Below, one piece after another: positions 1 to 11,870 of a DNA stretch of 64,000 nucleotides. Where the stretch lies: the NCBI RefSeq assembly GCF_032854445.1, contig NC_088300.1, positions 69,602,984-69,666,983 on the forward strand, written 5' to 3'. This DNA comes from Liolophura sinensis (taxonomy: Eukaryota; Mollusca; Polyplacophora; Chitonida; Chitonidae). The first letter of the stretch is position 1, and each line of letters opens with the position of its first letter. The notes beneath the pieces are model-generated. The model did no database searches. It worked only from the letters and a program-made list of their open reading frames with translations, and had not been told where the DNA came from. The position numbers were made by a program, and so were the translations under genes.

Positions 1-1404
1 TCATATTAAAAATCAAAGGACAATGCAAAGCTGGATGTACCGCGTCCTTACATTTTATTTTTGGCTGAAGTTTATTCTTTTATTAAACAGATGTTTAATA
101 TTCCTATCATAGAACTTTCTTTCGAATTTCAGTTAAAATGTCAGGCTTCGAAACACTTGATAAATAACGAGTGCAGTATTTTATAGAGGAGTGAGTTTTA
201 TTGCTAGTATAATACATCTCTATTAAACGAGCCAACGAGTTACACAATACAATAGTTTGTCCTTAACTCGCGCGTATAATCACTAGAATCAGAAAACTTG
301 TCGAATGAAATGCCGCTACGTGTGCTGACCATGCATGAATTTTATTTTGATATGTAAATAAGGCAATCAGCTTGGATTCTAGCACGTCTTGTTCGTTTAG
401 TGAATGGCTCAACGAGGGGGTAGCAACAAGCCTGTGGCTTTTCTCTGGATTGTAAAAGGTTTACTTCCAGACAAAGAGACATTCATCTTGATGTCATAAA
501 TGTGATTATACTGCTTTTCAAGCCCACACGTTAGGTCATTTCCACCCAACAGATAGGTAAATCTAACTACACTGTGTCAAATATTTATAGAGAAGGATCC
601 GTCCGTAAAGCGACATGATTCAAGGTCATAATTCAGTTGACCCATTTCCAAGACGCAGCTCAATACAAGTCCTTATTGCTGCCCTCACATTCCCCATCAT
701 ATTTGATGACAGGCTGAATTGATAAGCCAGTGCAAACGTTTTTCAGGAAATGAAAATTTTATACTCTCTCTTTGGTTCAATAAAATGTGAAGACTCATGT
801 TAGTCGTGGCACAAGCCTTTGATGACCACATTGGATTCAGTGGTTAGGCTAAGTTTATTTGGGATCCCATTCTCTATACACAGCACACATACGTTAACCA
901 TCAAACAGACTTTAAATTCTCGCATTATCGCGCGTTAAGTCATATAAGCTGAGATTTTGATCAACGTTTGTCATATTAGAATCAGACCAGTGTACACAGA
1001 GCGTAGTCGAAGGAAAAAAGATACTGGTATTATAGTACTTTCCAGTAAACGTGGACAAGATATTGCTCAAATGCTGCAAATATTAACGTTTATTATTGAT
1101 CCTAATCAAGATACTTTATGGAAAAGGTTTTAGTAGATAAAAAGCTATTTGGGGATGGCAATTGGTTATCCTACTTTTTCTCGGCGGTAGAGCGTCTACA
1201 ATAACATTAACACACAGTAACATTGGCTTCGGGCATTCTTAGTCCACAGGAATAACCCTGGTTTATGCGGGAATACTACTATGATTAAAGACTTAGTTGT
1301 GCGTTGATAGCTGACAGCAATTTGCGGGCACATTTCGGGTTGTTTGTATTGTAACACCGCTGAGTAGGTCACCGTCCACATTAGTGGCCAATGTCACGTA
1401 TTAC
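1..1404. other. Featureless AT-rich non-coding stretch
   Basis: I see no coding region, tandem array or recognisable mobile element here. The short open frames are what random AT-rich sequence gives. Confidence 0.55.
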
Positions 1405-1481
1405 ATTTATTTATTCATTTACTTCACTGGTGTTTTACAACGTACTAAAGAATACTTCACTTATACGAAGGCGGCCAAAGT
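1405..1481 (-). mobile_element. SINE-A 3' tail fragment, 5' truncated
   Basis: On the minus strand this reads through GTGAAGTATTCTTTAG, a diverged GTACGTTGTAAAACACC and an AAAT-rich tail. This is the same 3' end as the longer SINE-A copies at 34.1 and 46.9 kb. The tRNA-like head is absent, which is usual for 5'-truncated retrotransposed copies. It lies just beyond the 3' end of the candidate exon on the same strand. Confidence 0.7.
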
Positions 1482-1505
1482 ATCATAAAGTAAAGCAATG
1501 ATGGT

Positions 1506-1745
1506 TCAGAAAAAAAGACTTTGTACAACACCTTGGGACTCTGTGTTTCTGGGGCGGGGGGCTTTTTTCAGACCTTTTGTGACGAATGGCGTATGAACTA
1601 TCTTGACATTTGTTGTTCCACAATACACTTTGTAAAGGTCATCAGTTCGAATAATACGAAATCCAGCTGCCCTGGCTGTATTGTAAGGGGAGGTATCGAT
1701 CTGCATCAAGGGAGAATATGCAGATAACTTGCCAGGCACAGACAA
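1506..1745 (-). other. Candidate coding exon, unrecognised
   Basis: A minus-strand frame stays open for 79 codons and looks more protein-like than its surroundings: varied codon use, few CpG, and a balanced residue mix around TARAAGFRIIRTDDLYKVYC. It has no usable upstream ATG, because a stop lies just before it and the first ATG is internal. It could therefore only be an internal or terminal exon. A pyrimidine-rich stretch ending in GATGCAG (about 1700, minus strand) would serve as an acceptor, and CAAG/GTGTTG (about 1525) as a weak donor. I recognise no domain. A random open frame remains quite possible. Confidence 0.22.
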
Positions 1746-3704
1746 AATGCTTTAATCATTTTCTATTATTATAGAGTCAAAGCTCAAAACTGCAAAAAGT
1801 TGATTGTATCTATGTTTTGAAGCGTATTCTGGGCGCAATACTGACAATATATCTTACTATTTTTGTACTTAAGCTAAACATGATTAGGGTTTGATTAGAA
1901 AGTAAGAAACACTTGATTTTCAGGGCTGTGTGTTATTTTACCAGTTCTTTGCAAATATGACCTGTTTGTAAACAATTATCTCAATTTTTCACGATTTCAT
2001 TGTGAATGAGATCTACACATGAATTTTATGCACGGGACCTATTTTTGACTATATTGGATCTACAGTGGTTGATTTGAGAAACACGAAATGAGACTTTCAC
2101 TGATGTATTGAAATGCCTGCTACTTTCCTTTGAGTCGGCAGTTATCTTAAGAGATATTTCAAATCAGATGGACTTGTGTGACAATCCCATATCCAGACAA
2201 ATTATTGGAGCTTGCCTAAACGTTTTAAGCGAGCCGAGTGCATGGATTAGGAAAGATAATTCTGTCATAGAATCGCCAACACCCCCCCCCCCCCCCCAAC
2301 CCCGGAGCTATCTGGTGTGTGTCCAACTTTATAATTCACTTACGCGTTTCGGTCCTCACTTGTTTGAAATATTGTCACATGAGGCAAGCCAACTCTCGTC
2401 CGCCATACATAAGTACCAAATAAATCTAAACCATGTACTTCATAGCCTGCAATGCCTTCTCGTCCTGTAATGAAACAGTCGAGACCTTAACATCATTCAC
2501 TTACCGTCTGAGCATGATTGAATCGAGACAGCCGTCTAGAAGACCGCTGGTTCCTGGTACGCCAGAACCCAGACGTCGACTGTTTTGTATCAGAAAAATA
2601 TAGTTGCCTGTCAAAGTTTTATCTGAATTGCCTTAAGCATTTTACAATGGCAGACGGTGTCAGCAGGAGACACTTTTCCAATCCATACTCATATAACAGC
2701 TTCGCAATATAGCGAGCTGTAGTCAAATTATCGGGAGGTTTAAAGCGCAATTGAGCTTTTGGGATAATGTCCAGACGTTGTAGGAAGGTATCAGGCTGAC
2801 CAGGTGGTCGATCTGTGGGTCCCTGCTTGACTACTAAGATGGTTATCTGGCCGTCTGGACCCGACCATAGGCTGGCTTATATCACACCATTAGTGTCAAT
2901 TTGGACGTCTGTATAAGGTGGGTGTGTTTGCAACCAAATCATTTGTGAAATAACAGTGACCTTTTGTCTTTGACCAATGACCCGTCCATAAACCTGGCTT
3001 AAATCATTGTCACCGGGATAACTAGCTGTCAGATCATAGATGATTGCTCTGTCTCTCGCTTACATTTACTGGACGAAATCTCAAAGAGAGAAGCCAGTCC
3101 ACTTGACACTGGAATGACAAGGCGCGCAATGGTCTATTTTCTCCAGTCTGAAGCCTTATGAGATATATGTCAAGGTTCGATAAACCCTACGAATGCACCG
3201 CTATCTGAATAGCAATGACAAATGTTACGTTTATAGAGACATGGCACCATCATCAGTGCAGCAGAGAAGCTTTCCATCCACTTTCACACTTAAGTGTTTC
3301 ATGTCATGTTTTCTCTACCTTGCCCCACAATCCGCCGAGAACTATGGAAATGTCATCCTTTCACAAAGATTCATACAAATTCTCATCTTGATATCTAATA
3401 TTCTATTTTGAAGAATGTTTTGAAGATTAAGGACTTTCAATGTTATTTATTACGTATTATTTCCTATTTACGCTTTCCATCCATATTATGAAATATAATA
3501 ACAGCTGACTGTTATAATCTGTAACAGCTCTTTCACAAGGAAGCTGTTTTATGTTATGTCTAAAGCAACAGTGTCCATAATTACGTGTTTGCGGCTTGTG
3601 TTGTAGCCATAACTATTCGTGTTTCTCACTGTTCAGCACGTAAGGTCATTCCTTTTCTAATCTAATCGTGAACATTAACTGACTTTGAACAACAATGAAG
3701 TCGT
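1746..3704. other. Non-coding stretch without recognised genes
   Basis: Apart from a C-run listed separately, I see only a weak direct repeat: a GACCCGNCCATA...GGCTTA pattern at about 2858 and again at about 2979. No element ends or coding signal are visible. Confidence 0.5.
2282..2297. repeat. Poly-C run of 16
   Basis: This is an uninterrupted run of 16 C. It creates the run of prolines in an open frame crossing it on the plus strand. That frame is not otherwise supported as coding. Confidence 0.9.
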
Positions 3705-3917
3705 TATTTTTCTGACTGGAGTTTTACATCACACTCAAGAATATTTCACTTTACGTTTCACTAAAATTATAGTGGTAGGAAATCGGGCTCAACCCAGGCA
3801 AAACCCCCGAGCATTCGCATTCACTCGAACAGAATGAGAGGAAATCCACCATTGGTGAGGGGCTCCTACGTCATTGTGCTACACTTGCGCACTAATCACT
3901 AGGCCACGGAGGGCCCG
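3705..3917 (-). mobile_element. SINE-A, nearly full length
   Basis: Read on the minus strand it begins with a tRNA-like A-box region (GTGGCCTAGTGATTAG), followed by the CAATGACGTAGGAGCCCCTC block also seen at 46.9 kb. A diverged middle follows (GCCTGGGTTGAGCCCGATTT), then CACTCAAGAATA in reverse and the TGTAAAACTCCAG tail. The order of blocks matches the copies at 34.1 and 46.9 kb, so it is the same family in opposite orientation. No coding capacity is expected of a SINE. Confidence 0.75.
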
Positions 3918-4658
3918 AGGAAAACTAAAATATACATATGTGTTTGCATGTAGTTAAGGATACTTATGTCTGAAAATCTTTTTGAATTATACATATTTAA
4001 TATTGGAGGCATGCTTTATAAGCCAAGTATAAATCGCACAACACTTAATTTTAAAAAATAATATCCAGTGTATTTTAACCTGATCTAGCCTAAACTACCG
4101 CGATGAGCACGTTAAGGAAAAGCCATGGAACAGTCCGTGCTTTTTCTCAAGTCAGATAATTTTTGGACAAGAAAGTGTCTAACAATGATATGCAAATATA
4201 TTTCATAAGATATGGATTTTACTGCCGAGCTGTCTTTAGAGGGTCTTCATCATTATCAGTTCATAAAGCCTATTCAATTACGTATCAGTCATCTTCAATA
4301 CCAAAGACCCGACGGCTTCTTCACTGGGGAAACGCTGGTTATTTGAAACAGATGAAGGCCTCAAGTGACCACAAAAACACATTTGCCGCCATGCCGCCAT
4401 TCGATACTCAATCAGTTCATTTAAGAAACGTTTGCGCGCCGTCTACCGAGAAGATAAAGGACCAATTGATCATCTTTTCCAGTAAAACAAGGTAGAACAT
4501 TTTGAAATGTCCGGAACATGCGATTTTTGATATTGGTCCCATAATCAATCTGAAAGAATAAAACTGAAATTTGGTCTGTATACTTAGGACATAATGGCTT
4601 TTGAGTGGGTAAATTTTTAGAAGATGACGTAAGAGGGTTTCGGAGATATTGCGTGTCA
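3918..4658. other. Non-coding stretch, no recognised feature
   Basis: A 110-codon open frame lies on the plus strand (4163-4495), but it has no recognisable motif and no codon bias I can see. I do not call it a gene. Nothing else stands out. Confidence 0.5.
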
Positions 4659-4692
4659 AAGTACGGCCCATTTTTTTGCCCACCCGATATAT
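4659..4692. repeat. Dispersed 34-bp motif, copy 1
   Basis: AAGTACGGCCCA, a T-run, then GCCCACCCGATATAT recurs almost exactly at 17.4 kb. The similarity stops sharply to the left of both copies. It lies next to the 3' end of the adjacent minus-strand SINE-B. It may be the edge of an unidentified interspersed element. Confidence 0.7.
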
Positions 4693-4970
4693 GTTTGCTT
4701 GGGTTTTACGTCGTATTTAACAATTTTTCAGCCATGACGACGAGGAGTGTGTACATATAACATGTCTTCTTGTGGCAGGACAGGTCCATGCCGCCAAATT
4801 GCTGCCGCCAAAAGTATCATGGTGATGACGCCAAACATATCCGTGGCAACCCATCCACTTATATTATACTGCCTCCGGTCAACAGGTCCTTGCTCTAATC
4901 TCGCGGTGCTGAACGCCAAGCGAGACAGCAATAAGTACCATTTTTTAAGACTTTGGTATGACGAGACCTC
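4690..4970 (-). mobile_element. SINE-B, head diverged or lost
   Basis: On the minus strand the body contains CGCTTGGCGTTCAGCA, then repeated GGCGGCA-type blocks, then CTCGTCGTCATGGCTGAAAA and TTAAATACGACGTAAAACCC. The same order occurs in the better copy at 28.7 kb (CTTGGCGTTCAGCATGAAG, TCGTCGTCATATGACTGAAA, GAGTACGACGTTAAACCCC). The tRNA-like head is not recognisable beyond about 4970. Short open frames on both strands across this element are by-products. Confidence 0.72.
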
Positions 4971-7900
4971 TGCAAAAATACGACGAAAACAATTCTTTAA
5001 ATCACATAGTCAGCAACCCCCCACTTCACCACTCCTCACAAAAATAATGAAAGAAAATAAAAACGGTGTAAAATATTATTTGTGCCAGCTAATCAAATGA
5101 GCCACCATGCACCATTTAGACATTTCTGTGGTTGTAAACACCTGTGGGCAAATATTGATATTATGTTTAAGAACTAAACATAGTTCTGTACATAAACATG
5201 CAGTAAAAGCGAGATCGGGAAAGTCATTTTCAAAAAAAGAAAGCCGCCAGATTTGATTATTTTTAATTTTATTGAGACCATAAAGCCATGAGTACAGATA
5301 TCACACTACAAAAATGTGATGTACCGTTGCCTTTTTTCTTACACCGCTTGCGTTAGTTGAAGATAATATGGTACAAATCTTCTTTTTCAAGAAGACGAAA
5401 TGTGGTTGTGCTATTAAACAGTCTGTGTAATTAAATTCAAAGCGTTGTCATTGGCAAATCCAAGGCAAAGTTAATGGCACAAGAGAAGTCTTTCGACCTC
5501 TGACCTGCTTGAGATGATCGTGCGCTTGTAATATTACAAGTCATGGGTTATCCACTGATACTTTGGCGTTAGGCTTTGCACAGTGGTGAACGGAACAGCT
5601 TTATATTTACCTGATTGGAGTGACGCATGATGAAATCATAGGTAGCCTTGCCATGGTTAGCCACGGGAAGGCACCGGTCTTCCAAAGAACTCATTATATA
5701 TAAAAGGTTTGCTAAGCTTCAGTCCTCTATGGAAACAGATTTACCCATTTGATATAGTGTTTTTTTTTTTCTTCCACTCTTCATTCCCTAATTGTGTTTG
5801 ATTGAATGAGGCTTGAAAGTGTGGTTTAGGGGACAGATTGTCGGGTTGAAGAGTCTTTCAGCGGGAGCCATGTGTTGGAATAGAAAAACCAGAGGTGTCA
5901 GTGATCCCTAACGGGATTTCAATAGAAGACGTGGCTACAGGATCTGCTGGGAGCTGTGATTATCCTAGAGATTTGCCAGACACCTATTAACCCAATACAA
6001 TTTGCCATTTCCCGCAGCGATACTCTCTAAACAAATCTGACAGCTTGGCTTAGGTTTTTGTGGCTTTTAAGATGAAGTACAGTAGGTAGCATTATAATCG
6101 TAAGGCTTTGCCCCAATGTACTCATCTAAATCAAGATGTCTGATTTGGTAAGGTATCCCTGTAGCTTATGTGACATGTGAACTCCAGATTATAAGCTTCA
6201 TTGGTCTTGAGGAAATCTGTCAAACGATGACTCACAACACTAAACCGAGGGGAGTCCAGAAAATAGTAAATGGTCGAGGAACTTAAAACACACTTGCTAG
6301 AATTAACAGGTACATATTTTATTGTCGACAACTCATATACTAGCATGGTTCACGATTTAAACACTGATTTCACTCTTTTGCCTAGGCCATATCTTTTGAA
6401 AACCGTTGATGACTAATCTTTAAATGACTCCATGCTAATTTCATACTTTCTGTACTTTGATAGTTTTTTGATGTTTGTGTTAGGCTTTGTTTTAAGAACT
6501 GGCCTTTTGATTATTGACCACATTGCCGCCATATTGGTTGATAACAGGTACACGCATGTCTGTCATCTTTCAACACTTAGATTCAAATAGCCTTTTATTT
6601 CGTTTTCGTCTTCCATTACTGTAACATGTGCTATATTCTGTGTTATACCCACATACTCGAAAAAGCTGTAGTTGCAGGCAAACTGAATTATTCGTGTTCA
6701 CTGTACATGTGTCAGTTACCGAAATCTGATTTATTGTAAATTGATTTAAGGAATACACCTTATTCCAACTACCTTGACGTCTTGACAATGAGTCTATTTT
6801 CAAGTTATGTTTGATCATCTTGGATGTGTAAATCAAATATGCATAATTTGCCATCAATAATATCCGTGTTTCGTTTTCACTGGTGTTTTTAATACTACGT
6901 AATGTGATCAGCGCAAAACGCACATGTAGTGTATTTACCGGGGACTGATCGGAGTAGAGTGATTAAAATCGTTGCATTTCATTCGCCAAGGCACATGATG
7001 TTTCTGTCCGAGCTTTGGTCAGGGAATCCGTGAATTCCATCACTTCTGTGCACAGTTTATGGAGCCGTGAGACAATAAGAGGTCCATGACTCTCTACAAT
7101 CAGTGCCCAGTCTCACGAAATGTCTTAAGTTCCACACTTGATTTGCAATTGTTTGTTAATGGGATTTTCACTTCGTCAGCCATTATGGATCCTAGCGCAT
7201 GTCTTCATGCCTTCATGCATCTTCTAGTGTTTGAGGAATAAAATTCAAGGTCAGAAAGCAAAGAAATCTTTAAAAAATCTTTAAATTAAGAGTCCTCTAG
7301 GACAAGTTTAGCATGTGACTATTTTCATCTTACGACGCTAAAGCGTATATGTGTCTTGCGGAGGGATAAACTTAGTGAAGAAAGAAAACAGAATGTCTGT
7401 TGGGAATCGGAGACGGGCTAAGAGTGAACATCTACAGCTGGAGGTTTACAGCCCCTTAATGTAAGCCCGGGTGACAAACGTAATATGATTTGCTCATCGT
7501 CAATCTCACTAAAGGAAATTTAAATGCCGACATATTAACGCAGCTTTTGAAGTCACTTCCGGCTCAGAATGTAATTAAAACCCGAAAGTGAAAAACTGTA
7601 AACGTTGTCTTTGAAGACTGCATACGACATTAGCTGTTCATCGATCAGCTAATCCGAGAAAGGATATCAAGATTTGGTTGTGTTAAAAAAAAGACCGTTG
7701 ATTGCACAGGTTTCTAGCTGTTTACACCTCACGCTGATTTCATCTGCTAGATTGCTCTTTTAATATGCTATCGATCACAGACTTCCACACTTTTCGATGT
7801 ATTAATAGCTTTGATCCGTCACCAAGCCTTGGTTTAAGGGCTCTGCCTGATGTTGTCACTGAATGTCATTCACACGGCGACAGGTAAAAGCCTCATCGCT

Positions 7901-8354
7901 TCTACTCACAGTAGGTTTCTATCCTGTAATAAAGCAATTTCTCTGTCTCTCTCTGATGACTGGTTTTAATCTTTTAACTTTTTGATGTGATGCGGATAAA
8001 AAAAAACAACAAACCCACGCAAATCTCTGAAAGTATTTTGCTTTTTATCTTAAACGCAGCTGAAAACAATTCGAATTGTAATTTCGCTAGGGCTACATAT
8101 CGCTTCTTTAATGTCAACTAGGTCCAATGACTTCGCCCCAATCAAAGGTCAAATAAATAAATACATGAAATCGATCAAAAGCACCTGAGGAAAAAATTAA
8201 ACTACATGTATTCGTTACAGTATGGGTGGACCTGCCCTCGTGGCCATATTGGATTCTTCGCAAAAAATGTCATGAACGTGCCTTCACCATCTGAATAGAT
8301 TTGTAAATTATTTTGTTAGTTATTCAACATGATCGCGTGTGGAAGTCATGCATT
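4971..8354. other. Long non-coding stretch, nothing recognised
   Basis: There is a poly-T run near 5761-5770. A 117-codon minus-strand open frame (6570-6923) has no recognisable domain. I see no tandem array, inverted-repeat element or SINE tail in this interval. Confidence 0.5.
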
Positions 8355-8425
8355 AGTTTATTTATTTGTTTTTATTTATTTATCTTTTCCGGTTGTTCTT
8401 TAACGCCTTAAGAATGCTTAAAGTT
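8355..8425 (-). mobile_element. Possible decayed SINE-A tail
   Basis: The plus strand shows a T-rich TTTATTTATC tract, then GGTTGTTCTTTAACGCC, TTAAGAATGC and TTAAAG. This follows the reversed SINE-A tail order (AAAT tail, GGTGTTTTACGCC, TCAAGAATA, TTTCAC) with many substitutions. Confidence 0.4.
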
Positions 8426-9384
8426 ACATGTAAAAGATATCGGTCTGATTTATGGGTGACTGATGCAAAAAAGAGTGCCCGATGTAAACCAAACGTTCCC
8501 AAGCCAGACGTACAAAAATGGACGAAACATTAGTGGAAGAAAGGTGGTCTTCATTGATTGGGCTGCATTGTGTAAACCACCACAACAGTGTCGTTGACCA
8601 ATTATTGTCAATATACCCTAACAAGCATGGAGAGACGAAATTGGCAAATTCTTTGTCCAAGTCTAGTTTCAAACCTGTGACTTACTTGTGTGTTCTCACA
8701 ATTGAAAGGTAAGCACACTGAACCATGCACTAGACCGCTTCCTCAGTGTCATCCGTATCTCTGTTTCACTGATATACACATGTACAATGCCAGGTGTGAA
8801 GATTAGCTGGCCTGTGCTCCACCATCGAGTAACACTGAAATGTAATACACGTGATCATTACACCCATGTATTGAAGTTGTATTACTATATAAACGTCCAG
8901 TTTTTATATTGAGGATATAACATATTGAGTTACATTGCAAAACAGAATTTTCACAAAACCTTTGGATATCAGACTTGCTACATAACCGTAATGATGTTGT
9001 CATTTGGCACTTGTCAGAATCAAAATGTGTCACTTGAAATCACGTTTATCAAGCAACGTCTCCGAGCAACCAAAATGTGACACAGCAGATGAGACGTTTA
9101 AATTTCAACCAATCAAGTGACGTCTTACACAAGTTAACGCTATTTACAATTTTCTCGGAAGACTGATAATTTAATTCGGGCAAATTCTTCCAAGCAATAA
9201 GCAATTTTTCTACATTTAAAATGTAAACGAGCAAACAATAACAAACATTCAACCTAAATCAAATGAGTAGAATTCATTCGTTTTTGTGTTTTTAGGAAAA
9301 ACGTTTGTTTGAATTGCAAACGAGGGTTTCGAAACCTGTGAATATGTTAACGTCTTGGCTGTTAGAATAACATCGAGAGGATAT
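8426..9384. other. Non-coding stretch, nothing recognised
   Basis: Short open frames exist on both strands. None is long or motif-bearing. Confidence 0.5.
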
Positions 9385-9500
9385 GCACATTGCACGCCAA
9401 CTGCGGGGCCATACCCACTTGGCCTATTCCCTTATGCTGAATGCCAAGTGAGCAAGCACAAAGATTGCCAATTTTAAAGTCTTCGGCCTGATTAAATGCG
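9385..9500 (-). mobile_element. SINE-B internal fragment
   Basis: The minus strand contains GAAGACTTTAAAATTGGCAA followed by CACTTGGCATTCAGCATAAG. These match the block pair AGACTTTAAAAGAGG and GCTTGGCGTTCAGCATGAAG of the 28.7 kb SINE-B. Neither the 3' tail nor the tRNA head is recognisable, so this is an old internal piece. Confidence 0.55.
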
Positions 9501-10864
9501 AATCTCCAGCTGACCAACCCGGACGCCTTTACGATTATTGGGAAAGCGAGTTGGTATGGCTTGCTGCTGGCTGAATTATTTCAGTCTTATACTTCATTTG
9601 TTCAAAGTTTATGTATCATGATCTAAACAACGACTCGAAATCAGAAAACTATTTTCTTTGCAACGCGCGCTATTTTAAGTCTGAAAGCTAAAGGAAGAGG
9701 AAGCAGCGCTATTAATTGTAGCTTAAGCCTGACAAGAGTGTGAGACAAATACCTTACACATTTGAACGTATAAGCCGCATATCTAGCAGAGATAGTACAA
9801 TGAAATTAACGTTGACGAGATAAAAAAATTGGTACTGGCACAGGATCAACAATTTTGGGGAAATCTATGTATTGGAAAGGCTACATCTTTTACGTTCTTT
9901 ATTTTGACAGTTTTATGTATCCTTCTTATGTATTTGAACAACGAAGCATGGGGCTAATCACCATTAGCTATGCCTGCATTGTTCATGACACATTTCCATG
10001 CAGTAGGCCAAATGAATCAGCAAGCTACCAGCAACTAAATTAACCAGGACTTGATATATACAACGAATGTTTGTGAGAATACCTTCAAAAGCTTGTTCTT
10101 CACTTTATGGATATGTTTCTTTAGCTGCTGAGAGAATGGCGGCTAGATTTCAGTCAGAGAGGTGTGCGTATTAAACTGATCCATCAAAAGCAAACAACCA
10201 GTATCTCCCCGTTTTTCCGAATACGGTGGAAGATGCTTATAACCTACATAACTCTCCACTCACTATAACTGTCACAACCAATTTCACCCTTCCAGAACTT
10301 CCGGTCCTTTATGCGTGATCTACTTGTCAGTATGTACGCTACAGCGATGGGATTTCTGGGATATACGTCAAAACCAATGTCTGGAGAAAAATGGAGCAAA
10401 CGGCGAGGCCTTCTTATTCCCTTCCAGCAGGTTTTGCTACGTAAACATGTTAACCTAAGAACCAGCAAGGATTTCGATGAGAAAAGTTCCCGAACAGTGT
10501 TGCTGATTATTTCTCTAGTACGGGAGAACATATCCAGGAGGTACACCTGAATAGACTGGAGTCTAATCTGCAGTGAGAATCTGATTTTCGGTACATGGTA
10601 GTAATGGTATAGTTTTCTTCTTATAACTAAGGTTCGTAATCCGTTTGCCCCAATATCGCGTGAGCATGTCTTGAGGTTTCTCTTGTCATTTTACGTCGCT
10701 TTCGCGTGGGATATATGACTCAGTGGAGAATCCTGAAATGGTGATCTGTGGGCAAAGTGGTAACGAAGTACTCATGTAAGAGAGTGGTGGTCTAGCCGGT
10801 TTAGGCCCGAGTCGCCATTGCTCGGAGAACGGCACACTGTTATCGAACGTCATGGATTTATGAC
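9501..10864. other. Non-coding stretch, nothing recognised
   Basis: Around 10.25-10.55 kb both strands are open for 80-100 codons. Two overlapping antisense frames of this length usually mean neither is coding, and neither has a recognisable motif. Confidence 0.5.
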
Positions 10865-10885
10865 AATAATAATAATAATAATAAT
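10865..10885. repeat. (AAT)7 microsatellite
   Basis: There are seven perfect AAT units. On the minus strand they follow a AAATAAAGAT hexamer-like signal, so they may be the terminal repeat of a retrotransposon. Confidence 0.9.
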
Positions 10886-11060
10886 ATCTTTATTTCAGAC
10901 AAAAAATAGTCCATAGTTATAAATATGACAAGGGAAGAAAAAAGTGGAAAAGCATACAGCAGGATGTTACGGGAAGGTGATTTTGTCCATAGAGGTAATA
11001 AGACTACATATGAGTCTCATCGTGTGAAGATGTGAACGATGGAATCCTATTAATATAAAA
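10886..11060 (-). mobile_element. Possible LINE 3' end (CR1/L2-like tail)
   Basis: Reading the minus strand, an untranslated-looking sequence ends in GTCTGAAATAAAGAT followed by (ATT)n. A short simple-repeat tail after an AATAAA-like signal is typical of CR1/L2-group non-LTR elements in invertebrates. No reverse transcriptase frame is present, so at most this is a severely 5'-truncated copy. The left-hand boundary of the element is a guess. Confidence 0.3.
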
Positions 11061-11411
11061 TATGTGAGCAGCACTACAATCCTTTCCGTAATTAAATTAC
11101 CATCTTGGTGAATTGTTGTATGTCAACCCCAGGGTATTGATTTTTTTCATTTTAAAATGTTATTGAATTGCCCTGCGTGATATTCAAAAGTCTTAAAAAA
11201 GTGAGCCTTACAAGATTTAATTTGAAGAAGTTGATTTGATGGTAAGGCTTTCCTGTTTTTACAATTGTGAGCAAAAGTTTGTTTTATCTTAATTTTAGCT
11301 TGGACTCATGTTTGATGTTTCTCTAATTGGTCTCCCGAGAGACGGACCAGACTTTGGTTAGTGAAGTCATATGTTAGAATTCTCACGTTGGCTCAACAAG
11401 ATCTTATACCG
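11061..11411. other. Non-coding stretch, nothing recognised
   Basis: AT-rich sequence without repeats or coding signal. Confidence 0.5.
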
Positions 11412-11589
11412 GGTGTTTGTCAGGTGCCTTAATAGAAGTGGTTTTACAGCTTTATGTGGTTTTATAGCTCTATGTCAGGGAGTTTTTCAGGTGCGTGCTG
11501 AGGAGCGTTTAAGAGCATTATGTCAGGCAGTTTGTCAAGTGCGTTTTGTGGAGCGGTGGTTTTACAGCTTTGTGTCAGGGCTTTTGTCC
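11412..11589. repeat. Degenerate ~50-bp minisatellite, about 3.5 units
   Basis: Units share TTTGTCAGGTGC, a GAGCG-type block, GGTTTTACAGCTTT and ATGTCAGG. Starts fall near 11412, 11480 and 11528, with a shortened unit at 11460-11479. The array runs directly into the SINE-A that follows. Together they keep one frame open for 162 codons by chance. Confidence 0.7.
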
Positions 11590-11591
11590 AT

Positions 11592-11870
11592 CTGGGGCTT
11601 CTCTAGCCTAGTGATTATCGCGCCATCACAGCACGGCGATCTTAGTGTCTCTCTCAATGGGATCGCTGTGAGTTCAAGTCCAGCTCATGCTGATTTCCTT
11701 TCTGATCGAACATGGGAAGGTCTGCCAACAGTTTGTGGTGTCACATCGACTCTGCCCGTTTACTCCCCCCCCCCCCCCACCTCCCCCAAGAAATGCTGTC
11801 CGCCGACATGTGAAGGAAATATTCTTGAGTTCTGCGTAAAACACCAATCAAATAAATAAACCAATAAATA
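11592..11870 (+). mobile_element. SINE-A, nearly full length
   Basis: The A-box region is CTCTAGCCTAGTGATTATCG, and the B-box is GAGTTCAAGTCC (about 11670), followed by AGCTCATGCTG as in the 46.9 kb copy. Then come GGGAAGGTCTGCC, a poly-C expanded CTCTGCCCG block, GAAATATTCTTGAG, GCGTAAAACACCAATC and an AAATAAATAAA tail. A C-run of about 15 sits in the usually CCTCCC-rich part. Promoter boxes for RNA polymerase III are recognisable but degenerate. Confidence 0.8.

Noticed and set aside
2108-2470. 120-codon plus frame with a proline run
   Set aside because: The proline run comes from the 16-C homopolymer. No recognisable domain, and the composition is like the surrounding DNA.
4728-5100. Open frames on both strands at 4.73-5.10 kb
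   Set aside because: They lie within the reverse-strand SINE-B.
11371-11859. Longest open frame in the window, 162 codons on the plus strand
   Set aside because: It is made of a 50-bp minisatellite followed by a SINE-A, including a poly-C run read as prolines. No conserved domain is visible.
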